A stretch of 64,000 bases of DNA from Vanrija pseudolonga. Taxonomy: Eukaryota > Basidiomycota > Tremellomycetes > Trichosporonales > Trichosporonaceae. Shown here one piece after another: positions 44,531 to 57,403 of this stretch; within the stretch, counting starts at the first letter, position 1; each line of letters starts with the position of its first letter. Location of the stretch: the NCBI RefSeq assembly GCF_020906515.1, contig NC_085851.1, positions 3,844,001 to 3,908,000 of the forward strand. The letters are read 5' to 3'. The notes beneath the pieces were generated by a model. The model saw only the letters and a program-made list of their open reading frames with translations. It had not been told where the DNA came from and ran no database searches. Both the position numbers and the translations under genes were made by a program.

Positions 44531-45706
44531 ATGGCCACCCCTCGCCTCCTCACCAGGGCAGCCACGCGCATCTCGACGCGCGCGGGCCCCTCGCGCATCC
44601 TGTCGCGTCACGAGTCAACGTCTGCCGCCCCCGCCCCCGCCGCCTTTGAGCCTGCGCTCCCCGCCGGCGCCGAGCCAGCGTACGATGCCGCGCTCGCATA
44701 CATTGCCGAGGAGAACAAGCTGCAGCGCGAGCGCCTGGCCAAGCTCCAGGCCAAGGCGGGCGCCAAGCCCACGCCGGAGCAGGTGCGGAGGATAGCGCGT
44801 CTCGAGGTGGACGCGTACGTCAACGACCCGGCGATCAGGCGGACATTCAAGACGACGGGCGGCAAGGGCCTGTTCGCGCAGCCCGTCTTCCGTAACCTCG
44901 CCGAGCGCAAGTGGAAGAAGGAGGGAGAGCTTGACCTCATCATGCAGCGCGTGTACCAGCTCGGCGTGATCCCCGACCTGCTGGCCGACCACCTGCCGGC
45001 CGCTGCCATCCGCATTGCGGGCATCGAGGCCGGCTCGATCCAGTCGTCCGAGCAGTTTGCGACCCCGCCAGAGGTCACCGTCCAGCTCTTCAACCACCCC
45101 GTCGCTGGCGTGACTGGCTCGGCGACCCCCGAGGCCAAGTACACCCTGCTTGTTATCGACGCCGACGCACCAAGCCACGAGACGCACTCGTTCGTCGAAC
45201 GCCTGCACTTTGCCAAGACCGACATTCCTCTGTCGGTCGTCTCGGACGAGGTCAACCTCTTCACTGCTGCCGGTAAGGAGGTGCTGGCGTACGAGCCTTT
45301 CGCGCCCGCTCGCGGAACCGGCAAGCACCGCTACGCGTTCATTGTCATCAAGCAGGGTGACGCCGCGCCCTCGGCCGAGATCAAGCGTGACGGCTTCAAC
45401 ATCCGCACCTTCTTCGCTGCCAACGGCCTGGCGACCTCGGACGTCATCGCCGCCACGCTCATCCGCTCCCAGTGGACCGAGGAGGCCGCCGACCACATCG
45501 GGAAGACGTACCAGGAGTTCCGCGGCCAGTCGGCGCCAGAGTACGGCAAGCCCCCCAAGGAGGCCAAGTACGGCATGCCCCTCAACGCGAGGCAGCAGCG
45601 CGCTGCCGAGGTCAGGCAGGAGGCGTACGAGGGCGTCATTGCTGAGATGCAGGCGCTGGTCGGTGGCCAGCTTGGCGAGGCCCAGGCCAAGCCCCAGGAG
45701 GCGTAG
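44531..45706 (+). CDS. MRPL35: Mitochondrial large-subunit ribosomal protein mL38 (PEBP fold)
   Basis: Intronless 391-residue protein. An Arg/Ser/Thr-rich, acid-free N-terminus (MATPRLLTRAATRISTRAGP) is a typical mitochondrial presequence. A helical section (ENKLQRERLAKLQAKAG) is followed by a phosphatidylethanolamine-binding-protein fold with LLVIDADAPSHETHSFVERL, RGTGKHRYAFIVIKQ and FNIRTFFAANGL. PEBP-fold proteins of this length with a mitochondrial leader are mL38 (yeast Mrpl35) rather than soluble PEBPs, which are about half as long. It acts in the large subunit of the mitoribosome. Confidence 0.85.
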   Translation: MATPRLLTRAATRISTRAGPSRILSRHESTSAAPAPAAFEPALPAGAEPAYDAALAYIAEENKLQRERLAKLQAKAGAKPTPEQVRRIARLEVDAYVNDPAIRRTFKTTGGKGLFAQPVFRNLAERKWKKEGELDLIMQRVYQLGVIPDLLADHLPAAAIRIAGIEAGSIQSSEQFATPPEVTVQLFNHPVAGVTGSATPEAKYTLLVIDADAPSHETHSFVERLHFAKTDIPLSVVSDEVNLFTAAGKEVLAYEPFAPARGTGKHRYAFIVIKQGDAAPSAEIKRDGFNIRTFFAANGLATSDVIAATLIRSQWTEEAADHIGKTYQEFRGQSAPEYGKPPKEAKYGMPLNARQQRAAEVRQEAYEGVIAEMQALVGGQLGEAQAKPQEA

Positions 45707-45818
45707 AGCAAGTCGGAGAGAGATGTGACACTAGGCATAGCATTTTTTATCATGCAACAAAAACAATTCATGCAGATGGCGTGGTGATGATGTGATGGTA
45801 TGGAGTGGTTGTGGGGTT

Positions 45819-47792
45819 CTAACCGTGTGCGCGGTCCAGCTCGTCACTGGGGTTGCCAGCAGAAGCAACAGGAGCTGGCTTGGCCTTGAGCGCCTCGGAC
45901 GCGCTCGCATAGATCTTGCGCTTGCGACCGCCGGCTTCCTCGCTTCCCAAGGTGTCCCTCAAGCGGACAAGAAGAGCTTGGGCTTCAGTCCGGTGGCCAT
46001 TCTGCATCAGCAGTCGGATGGCACCGGCATATGTGCGCGCAGTGGGGAGTGGCATGCGGATTCCCGAGTCGCCAATCTTGGCCCGCTTCTCCATGCCGTC
46101 AAGAACTTGAATGGCACCAGAGACTTGGCCGCGACCACAGAGACTCAGCACCAGCGCACTCCACGCCGGCGCGCCAGGGTCAAGCCCGGCTTCGACAATG
46201 GCGTGGAGTGCAGTGGTGCCCGCAACAGGTCCCTGGCGGTACGTCATCTCGCGGATGAACGCGAGGTGCGTGTACTCGTTTGGCTGAAGCGACGGCGCCG
46301 TGCTGCGAGCCAGGCGGAGGTACTGCTGCTGGTATTCCGACAGCTCGTCGATTGGGAGAAGCGCCAGGATAGAGCGGAGCACCGATGTATTGATACGAGC
46401 AGAGGGGACGAGGCGTGTGAAGCCGTAACTCGGCTCATCGGACTTGGCGACGTTGGTGGGCGGGAGGCCAACCCAGAGGAAGTGCTCTCTGAAGACCCTG
46501 ATGGCATCCTCAGGCCGGCCATCCTGCGCAAGACGCACGATCTCGGCGTGCCACCACCACACCTCGCGCATGGTGGGCGTTGAGCGCCCGGCAGGTGTCG
46601 AGGGCGGGCGGGTGAAGCGGTTTCGGAAGCGGCGAATGAGCGAGGTGCGTTTTGGGAGGGCCAGGAGCTGGCGCTGGAGATCGGCAAGACGAGAAACATG
46701 GGGCAGCTGGTCCGAGTTGAGCGCCTGGCGCAGCCCGATAGCGAGGGCTGGGACATTGTTCCTGTTGAGGATGCCAAACGGATTTTCCTCCTCGGCTTCG
46801 GCGCGTGCAGCGGCCGCCGTGTCGCGGCGCTCAAGTCCCTGGCCCAGAACCACCGATCGAGAGAAGCGCGACCAGCTGATGCCCTTGGGCGGCGAGAAGA
46901 GGAGCGCCCTTGCGCTTTCGTCCCAGCCGGCAATGGCGAGAGCTCGGAGGTATCGGTTCCAGAAACCAGTCACCTGGTCCGTTGCTCTCGTTCGGTTCCT
47001 GTCCGCTCTTGCCGAAGTTGATGTCTTTGGTACCGTCACAGAGAGATAGGCAGCGATCGCGCTCTCCAAAATCCTCTCGCTCACATGGGGAGGGCAAATG
47101 GCGACCAGGGGAGTGATGAGCGACGGAAGCACAGCAGGCAGGAGACCCTTCTTGCCGGCCAGCGTGAGGAAGTTGGAGATGAACTGGAGGTCCTCCGAGT
47201 GCTCTCCAATCAGTCGGTACACGATTGGGTGCCAGGTGTTCTTGAGGACCGGGGTCGCAGGCGTCGCGGGGCGGTTGGGGATCAAGCCCATCCAAAAGAG
47301 AAAGTTGGCGCGGCCTTCTGGCGTCGAGGCGAGCGAGGACACGGCCGCAGAGAGATAGATTTCGCGATGAAGGATATCTGTGTGGAGCGCACGCAGCTCG
47401 TCATGGACTTTACGCGCCGGGCCAAGCTTGTTCTCGGCGACGAGGCGAGCAAGGAGGTCGCACGGGCGGGCCGGGGCAGGCTTGGCGCCCGTCTCGTGCG
47501 AGAAGAGTGTCGGCCACGGGATAGGCGCGTGCGGGTGTCCTTGCCGCGTGGGCAAGAATGCCTCGGCGCCGACATACTCTTCGTTGTCGGGCTCGAGAAA
47601 GTCGGGCGTGGCAGCGAGCGAGGACGACGGCGCGGCGGCGTATGCCCTGCTCTGGCTGAGCGTTGGCGCATGGTCCCTCGCTGACAGCGCGGCGGTGGAG
47701 AAGCGCCTGAGTGCCGTGGCCGTGCGCAGTGTCCCCTCGCCGCCGTTTATCACGAGGCGGAGGACGTAGAGTGCGTTGGCCGACGAGGCCAT
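45819..47792 (-). CDS. Mitochondrial helical-repeat (PPR-like) protein
   Basis: Intronless 657-residue protein. The N-terminus (LYVLRLVINGGEGTLRTATA, then RRFSTAALSARDH) looks like a mitochondrial presequence. The body is all helical, with repeats resembling degenerate pentatricopeptide units: LARLVAENKLGPARKVHDEL, IVRLAQDGRPEDAIRVFREH, LVLSLCGRGQVSGAIQVLDG and IRLLMQNGHRTEAQALLVRL. The pattern suggests an organelle RNA-processing or translation factor, but no named family is certain. It is tail-to-tail with MRPL35 (112 bp) and divergent from cullin-3 (289 bp). Confidence 0.75.
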   Translation of the reverse strand: MASSANALYVLRLVINGGEGTLRTATALRRFSTAALSARDHAPTLSQSRAYAAAPSSSLAATPDFLEPDNEEYVGAEAFLPTRQGHPHAPIPWPTLFSHETGAKPAPARPCDLLARLVAENKLGPARKVHDELRALHTDILHREIYLSAAVSSLASTPEGRANFLFWMGLIPNRPATPATPVLKNTWHPIVYRLIGEHSEDLQFISNFLTLAGKKGLLPAVLPSLITPLVAICPPHVSERILESAIAAYLSVTVPKTSTSARADRNRTRATDQVTGFWNRYLRALAIAGWDESARALLFSPPKGISWSRFSRSVVLGQGLERRDTAAAARAEAEEENPFGILNRNNVPALAIGLRQALNSDQLPHVSRLADLQRQLLALPKRTSLIRRFRNRFTRPPSTPAGRSTPTMREVWWWHAEIVRLAQDGRPEDAIRVFREHFLWVGLPPTNVAKSDEPSYGFTRLVPSARINTSVLRSILALLPIDELSEYQQQYLRLARSTAPSLQPNEYTHLAFIREMTYRQGPVAGTTALHAIVEAGLDPGAPAWSALVLSLCGRGQVSGAIQVLDGMEKRAKIGDSGIRMPLPTARTYAGAIRLLMQNGHRTEAQALLVRLRDTLGSEEAGGRKRKIYASASEALKAKPAPVASAGNPSDELDRAHG

Positions 47793-48081
47793 GGCCGGTG
47801 AGATGGGTTGCAGAGTGCAAAGTCGAAACTGACTTTGCCTGCGCCGTGGGTGCGGGCGTCGTCTTCGGGTCGGCCGGTGGTTTCAAAGTCACTATCTGAG
47901 CCACGTGGATTTGATCCCGTCAATGCCTTCGCGTCGCCCAGGTGATAACATGTGGACGGCGACAACACTGACTGACTGGGTGGGCCATCACACACACACA
48001 CACTTCGCATCTTCTCATTGTCCCCAATCACTTCGCCGCCGCCGTTCATCGACACTTCTCATCTCAAACCCCTTCTCCGCC

Positions 48082-51034
<2,953 letters not shown>

Positions 51035-51139
51035 TAGACGACCCCTTTCCACGCATCGCACGCACCGTTTCGTGTCCATACTTTGCATACATCACCCCCC
51101 ACACTGTTATTCTACCAATGCATCGATGTGTACTGTATG

Positions 51140-52561
51140 CTACGGGGGGTACTGGACATGCTCGCGGCTGTCCTCGACGTCGGGCGGGCGTTTTGTAACG
51201 CCAGCGTCGAGCACGGCGCGGACGGCGTCGACCTCGGGTCCTGTGCGAGTCCTGCGCGGCGGCGTGAGCTTCACTCCTCCGTGTCCTTGTTCTGGCCCAC
51301 CTGACAACCTCGTCCAAATAAGCGCGCAGCACAGGGCCGGCCTTGCGCTCCATCTTCTCGACGCCGTCGAGCCCGTCGGCGCGGCTCGGCCCCTGGGAGA
51401 TCATGAGCACGGGTTTACCCTGCTCGCGCGCGGCCTTGATGAGCCGGAAGGCAGAGTACGTTGCCAACGAGGTGCCCATCACGAGGAGCTGGGACGCGTT
51501 CTCAACCAGAGCAAACGACGCGTCCCTCACGCCCTCGGGGAGCGTCTCGCCGAAGAACACGACGTTGGGTTTGATCTGCCGCGCGGGCGTCAGCCATCCA
51601 TGCCCAATGCACACACGCACGATGCTGTTGTGTTTCCGGTGCGCCGCGCACACCGAGCACTCGGGCACGCGGAACGTGGTGTAGTCTGCGCCGGGGAGCT
51701 CGACGTCGCCGTCGGGGTTCGTGCGCGGCTTGTTGCCCGTCTCCTCCATCTCTTTCGCCGCGGCGTCCCATTGGGGATTCTCGCTCGCAAGCGCACTCTG
51801 GAACGCGTCGCGCGTCTGCTCGTGCCCCTCGCGGAGGCAATGCACGCGCGCCAGCGTCCCATGCAACTCGAGGATCGGGCGCGGGCCTAGCGGCGCGGCA
51901 TGGCCTGGCGGAGGCTGGTCGCCTGTCGGCGTGCCGAGGCGGCTCTCGAGCATCGCCAGCGCCTTGCGGTGCAGGTTGTCCACGTTCTGCGTTATCAGCC
52001 CCGGGGACAGGCCGAGGGCTTGCAGCGACGCGATGTAGATGTGCGTTGGGTTCGGGAGCGCGTCGCGGACCGGCGGGTACTGGGTCGTTAGGGACGCGTA
52101 GCGGGGGTACTCACGCCGAGGAATGAGCGCGCCCAGTCTCGTGGATGGTTAGTATGCGACTCTAGCTCACTCGACACGACGTACATCGTTTTCTGGGGCG
52201 TCAGCTACATAGGACCTCGACAATCGCCCAGCCGACGCACCTGAACATCTCCCCGCGCGCAGAGTCCTCAACGAGCTCGCCGTAGAAAATCGGCCTGGAC
52301 GTCAGCAGCCTCCGGCGCGCTCGCTCCGCCCGCGACCCACTTGTAGTTCGGATTCGAGTACGCGCCCTCCTTGCCCCGGTACGCCCGAATCCCCGAGTCG
52401 ACGGAAACCCCAGCACCAGTGATAGCCAGCGTCTTTCCGCGCCCAGCAGCGAGAAAGGAGGCGAGGTGCGCCACCGCCTCTGGGACCGGCGCGACGGACA
52501 GCCCCGTGAGGATGCGTGGGCCTGTTGAGGGGGGCAGGTTTGGGATCGAGATGCGGACCAT
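51140..52561 (-). CDS. Sirtuin (NAD-dependent deacylase), SIRT4-like
   Basis: 398 residues in six exons: 52561-52341, 52294-52241, 52185-52192 (8 nt), 52137-52115, 52079-51301 and 51251-51140. The Rossmann NAD site ITGAGVSVDSGIRAYRGKEG, then FYGELVEDSARGEMFR-KRYWARSFLG, TQNVDNLH and the catalytic LELHGT (His near 173) are clear. The RKRYWARS motif, built from three exons including the 8-nt one, is typical of SIRT4-class sirtuins. Zinc cysteines are only partly regular (VHCLREGH, then ECSVC). The C-terminal KPNVVFFGETLPEG and LVMGTSLATYSAF are conserved. A 45-nt in-frame segment (51576-51620) has perfect splice borders and may be a further intron. The role may be mitochondrial deacylation or ADP-ribosylation. 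It is convergent with CUL3, 105 bp apart. Confidence 0.9.
51576..51620 (-). other. Candidate 45-nt in-frame intron of the sirtuin gene
   Basis: GTGCGT donor, GGCTGACG branch-like site and GGCAG acceptor. Length is a multiple of three with no stop, so retention adds 15 residues between CSVC and IKPNVVFFGE, where relatives have only a few. Confidence 0.55.
52185..52192 (-). other. 8-nt microexon of the sirtuin gene
   Basis: AAAACGAT is flanked by a CCCCAG acceptor and a GTACGT donor. The next intron has a TACTAAC branch site and ends CACGAG. Only its inclusion gives the conserved R-K-R-Y-W-A-R motif in frame. Confidence 0.75.
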
Positions 52562-54501
52562 TGGCGTGTGGTGGGGAACGCAAAGTCATGAGTAACGGTT
52601 GTTCGGTCAGTTGAGGGTGGAGTGGAGGTCAACTTTTGTCTGGGGCCCCACGGCCGTCCGCCTGGCCTATCCAGCGCTCCGCGGTTCACAGCACGCACAC
52701 GGCGAGCTCGTCGATATGCATAGGGTATGTATGTAGTCCGGTCGGTCGTCCGGGCGGGCGGGACATGCAGATATGTACCTGCCGAAGCGGCCGCGACGAA
52801 GAATAGCACCTGGCTCGGCAGGGAGCGCTCCATCGCCAAGTCTGCGCGCTGAATGTGCGGCGCCGACGCTGCGCCGAGCGACGACGGTTCCATGCCGAGG
52901 GATTGCGGACGCACCTATTGCGAGGGGGGAGGAAGCGAAGCGAGCTGAGGCGGAGTGAGGCGGTTGAGGCGCCGAGATTCAAGGAGAGTGCGCGGGCGAA
53001 AGTCAGGCTGTCTGTCGATCTTGGCTGGCCGCCGCCTTCCCTTGCGAGCTTGCCATGTACGCTGGGCAGAAACCTGCGGACGTCGAGACCTCGCACTGGC
53101 GGGTTTCTTCTCTGCAATGGGCAACGCTCGGATCGCGTCATGCCAGAAACCACCGCCGGCAGCCCCGGGGCCCCCACGCAGCTCGGCGAGACTGCGAGCC
53201 GCTCGGGCACGACCCCTCCGGTCCTCGGCGACGGCCGCCGCCGGAGCGTGTGTGTGTGCGTACGTAGGCGCGCTTCGGCGCCGATTAGTTGGGCAACTCG
53301 CCTCGCCTCGGCTTCGCTCGCTCGCTGACTCGCCGCCGCAGGCACAGAGGGTGCCCGCTCTCCCTCGGCGTCACGGCCCTGGGTTCTATCCTTGGCCCGG
53401 CAGCGTGTCCGGGCCGGGAGGGACGCCGAGGGGCAGGGGGCAGGCAGCAGTGCACACCGGCTGCACGTGCAGAACAAAATGTATGGCACATGCGTTGTGC
53501 AACCGTGCATGCGTGCGTGCGCACCGCAGCGTCGGCAGCGATTCGCTGCGTCTTTGGGGCTTTGGGGAGCAGTTTACGAGGTTTCGGCGGATTGCTGCAG
53601 CAGAGCGAGCAGATTCGCGTCGATGCGGTCATTCCGAGTTGCAGGCACGGGAGGCTTGGATTTGTTTCCTGGCAGCAGCGGACTGGCAGCAGTGGGCGGC
53701 GTGGACCGGCGGCGTAAAACGACTTTCGTCTGTCCGTCTGCGCCGCCTGTTACTGCTCTCTTGTTACCCTCGGATACGGACGCCTTTGGCCGTGGCGGGG
53801 GCGGCGGCGGCGGTGGCTGTGGCGTCTGTCAGTGTTCCTTGGCGGCGGCGAGCATCGAGCGGCACATGAAGCCGGTAGCACGCCGTGCTATCTGCTCCGA
53901 GGGTTATGACGCTGATCTCCGACTCTTGCCGCCGCTCCTCTCTCGCCAATCAGCCAAGCTTTGGGTGGTCCCTGTGGTGTGGCGTAGTTGAGACTTGCTG
54001 CTGCTCTGCGTGCTCTGCGTGCTCTGCGTGCTCTGCGTGCTCATCTGCGAGCTGCATCTTTCCAGAGCTGCGATGCGTCAGACCCACGACGGCCGCCGCC
54101 CACCCGCCCCGCCGCATAAACACACCGCTCTCGCATCTGCACGCACGCCCCGCCCCGGCCTGCCGTGGGTCGGTGGCGCCCGGCGCTGGCGCACGTTCTC
54201 ACGCTTCCTTCATTGCGTAGGCCGCCACCTCGCTCATTCTGCCTACTGCAACCTCGCTCCCTGCCTGCCTCTGCACGGCGCGCGCCCAGACCCTCGAGCC
54301 TCTGCCCTCGGCGTCGTCGTATCCACTCAGAGAATGCGGCAGTGGGCGTACGGCTCCTCTACCGCCGCAGACACTTGCCGCATGCCATGCCATGCCCCCC
54401 TCCCAGCTCCCCACCATGGGGTATAAGACGATGACCAGCCATGCCACCCCCCCTCCTCTGCCTTCCCATCCGATTCCCCCGGCTCACCAGCACATCTCAC
54501 C
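52562..54501. other. 1.9-kb divergent region, sirtuin / phosphoketolase
   Basis: No supported gene. GC-rich, with CGCTCGCTCGCTGACTCG-like short repeats near 53325, a 9-bp tandem repeat at 54002-54042 and a CA/CT-rich leader from about 54400 up to the phosphoketolase ATG. Plus-strand frames of 150-300 codons here do not share the codon bias of real genes. Confidence 0.5.
54002..54042 (+). repeat. 9-bp tandem repeat TGCTCTGCG x 4.5
   Basis: Four exact units followed by TGCTC, in the presumed promoter region of the phosphoketolase gene. Confidence 0.9.
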
Positions 54502-57104
54502 ATGGGAGACATCAACCTCTCGCTCACCCCCTTCGGCATCGCGCGCTCGACCGTCAAGGGCGAGCCCCTCTCCGAGGAGGAGCTCCGCAAGACGGACGCC
54601 TACCTCCGCGCCTCGCTCTACCTCTGTATCGGTATGATCTACCTCCGCGACAACCCGCTCCTCAAGGAGCCGCTTAGCCCCAAGCACCTCAAGGCCCGTC
54701 TCCTCGGCCACTGGGGCTCGGACACGGGCCAGGCGTTCACCTGGATTCACATGAACCGCCTCATCAAGAAGTACGACCTCGACGTGCTCTTCGTCTCGGG
54801 TCCTGGTAGGTGCAGTTGCAGTGGCGACGAGGGCGGCGACGTAGAGACGTAGCGACGTACGGCCGCTGACGCCATACCCCAACAGGCCACGGTGCCCCCG
54901 CCATCCTCGCCCAGTCGTACCTCGAGGGCGTCTACTCCGAGGTGTACCACAGCATCACCGAGGACGAGGAGGGCTTGAAGCGCTTCTTCAAGCAGTTCTC
55001 GTTCCCCGGCGGCATTGGCTCCCACGCCACGCCCGAGACGCCCGGCTCCCTCCACGAGGGCGGTGAGCTCGGCTACTCGATCTCGCACGCCTTCGGTGCC
55101 GTCTTTGACCACCCCGACCTCATCGCCCTCACCATGGTCGGTGACGGTGAGAGCGAGACCGGCCCCCTCGCCACCTCGTGGCACTCGACCAAGTTCCTCA
55201 ACCCCATCACTGACGGTGCCGTCCTTCCTGTTCTCCACCTCAACGGGTAGGTCACTAAACTCGGTGCAGCTGCTGACCTACTCAGATACAAGATCAACAA
55301 CCCCACCGTCCTCTCGCGTATCTCGCACGAGGAGCTCGAGGCGCTCTTCATCGGCTACGGCTGGAAGCCGTACTTTGTCGAGGGCTCCGACTTCACCACC
55401 ATGCACCAGGCCATGGCCGCGACTCTCGAGCAGGCCGTGTCCGAGATCCGCGAGTACCAGAAGCAGGCCCGCAGCACCGGCAAGGCCTTCCGTCCTCGCT
55501 GGCCAATGATCATCCTGCGCTCGCCCAAGGGCTGGACAGCGCCCCGTGACGTCAGTGGCCACCACCTCGAGGGCTACTGGCGCGCGCACCAGGTCCCCAT
55601 CCCCGACGTCGCCAGCAACCCCGAGCACCTGCGTCTCCTCGAGTCGTGGTTCAAGGCCTACAAGCCTGACGAGGTGTTTGACAAGAACGGTCGCCTGATC
55701 GAGGAGCTCCGCGAGCTCGCTCCCAAGGGCAACCGCCGTATCTCGGCCAACCCCGTCGCCAATGCCGCCGGCAAGCGCGCCCTCCGCCTCCCCGACTTCC
55801 GCAAGTATGCCATCGAGAACATCACCCCCGGTGTCACGTTCGCCAACGGCATGACCACCATGGCCGGCTGGCTGCGTGATGTCGTCGGCGACAACCTCAC
55901 CACCTTCCGCCTCTTCGGCCCCGACGAGACCGAGTCCAACAAGCTCGGCTCGGTCTACGCCAAGGGCAAGAAGGTCTGGCTCGGCGACTACCTCCCCGAG
56001 GACGACGACGGAGGAAACCTCGCCCACGAGGGACGTGTGATGGAGATGCTGTCCGAGCACACTTGCGAGGGCTGGCTCGAGGGCTACGTCCTCTCTGGCC
56101 GCCACGGTCTCCTCAACTCGTACGAGCCCTTCATCCACATCATCGACTCGATGGTCAACCAGCACTGCAAGTGGATCGAGAAGGCCCTCGAGGTCGAGTG
56201 GCGCAACAAGGTCCCCTCGCTCAACATCCTCCTCACTGCCGTCGTCTGGCGTCAGGACCACAACGGCTTCACCCACCAGGACCCTGGCTTCCTCGATGTC
56301 GTCTCCAACAAGAGCCCCGAGGTCGTCCGCATCTACCTGCCCCCTGACGGCAACACCCTGCTGTCCGTCATGGACCACGTTCTCTCGAGCAGCAACTACG
56401 TCAACGTTGTCGTTGCCGACAAGCAGGACCACCTCCAGTTCCTCGACATGGAGGAGGCCATTGCCCACTGCACCAAGGGTGTCGGAATCTGGGAGTGGGC
56501 GTCGGTCCGCCCCACCGAGGAGCCCGACGTTGTCATCGCCTCGTGTGGTGACGTCGTCACCCAGGAGGCGCTGGCCGCCGTCGCCCTCCTGCACGAGCAC
56601 ATCCCCGAGCTCAACATCCGCTTTGTCAACGTCGTCGACCTGTACAAGCTCATGTCGCACAACGACCACCCCCACGGCCTCACCGACAGAGAGTACAGCG
56701 CCATCTTCACCGACGACAAGCCCATCATCTTCAACTTCCACTCGTACCCCTTCCTCGTCCACAAGCTCACCTACAAGCGCCCCGGCTCGGCCCAGCACCT
56801 CCACGTCCGCGGCTACAAGGAGAAGGGCAACATTGACACGCCGCTCGAGCTCGCGATCCGCAACCAGACGGACCGCTACACGCTCGCCATCGACGCCATC
56901 GACCGTCTCCCCCACCTCCGTAACCGCACCTCGGTCATCCGCCAGCGTCTCAAGGACCTCCAGATCGCCGCCGAGCACGACGCCTTTGAGAACGGCATCG
57001 ACCCCGAGCACATCCGTACCTGGACCTGGCCCTTCGCCAAGACCAAGGCCGGTGTCACTGGTGACAACCGCGCCAAGGCCACTGGCATCGGCTTCACCGA
57101 GTAA
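54502..57104 (+). CDS. XFP: Phosphoketolase (xylulose-5-P/fructose-6-P)
   Basis: 827-residue thiamine-diphosphate enzyme in three exons: 54502-54805, 54886-55246 and 55286-57104 (introns 80 and 39 nt). It splits xylulose 5-phosphate (and often fructose 6-phosphate) with phosphate to acetyl phosphate plus glyceraldehyde 3-phosphate or erythrose 4-phosphate. Seen: [59 protein letters not shown], the ThDP/Mg site [19 protein letters not shown] with LHLNGYKINNPT, and the C-terminal [16 protein letters not shown]. Length and motifs are normal for the family. It gives the yeast a route from sugar phosphates to acetyl units, relevant to oleaginous species; that link is inference. The strong C-ending codon use suggests high expression. 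Confidence 0.96.
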
Positions 57105-57403
57105 ACAAAACTGTGACCGCTGGAGCTTAGACTGAGCACGAGGTCGAAAGATTAGTCCAAACTATTATTTAGGAAACACATAAGCGTATAGCTATGCAGG
57201 GTTTGTGGTCAGATGCGTGTACCAGCGTCGTCAAGGGGAAGGGGACTGTAGGCGCTGAAGGTGCGTCGTGGCAGAGAGCTGCTGCACGCGATTTGTTGTA
57301 GGCCGTAGCACAACGGTGCCGAGGGCGTTGAAGCAGCAGCCATACTCAGCAGGCACACTCTTCATATACTGTGCCTGCCCGGCAGATGTACTCGTCTCTA
57401 CTA
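57105..57403. other. 3' intergenic spacer between convergent genes
   Basis: About 300 bp with an AT-rich stretch at 57145-57195 that may hold the phosphoketolase polyadenylation region. Nothing else was seen. Confidence 0.5.

Noticed and set aside
55278-57011. 577-codon minus-strand frame opposite phosphoketolase.
   Set aside because: Val/Glu/Leu/Asp-rich shadow of a strongly C-ending coding strand; no domain and no independent support.
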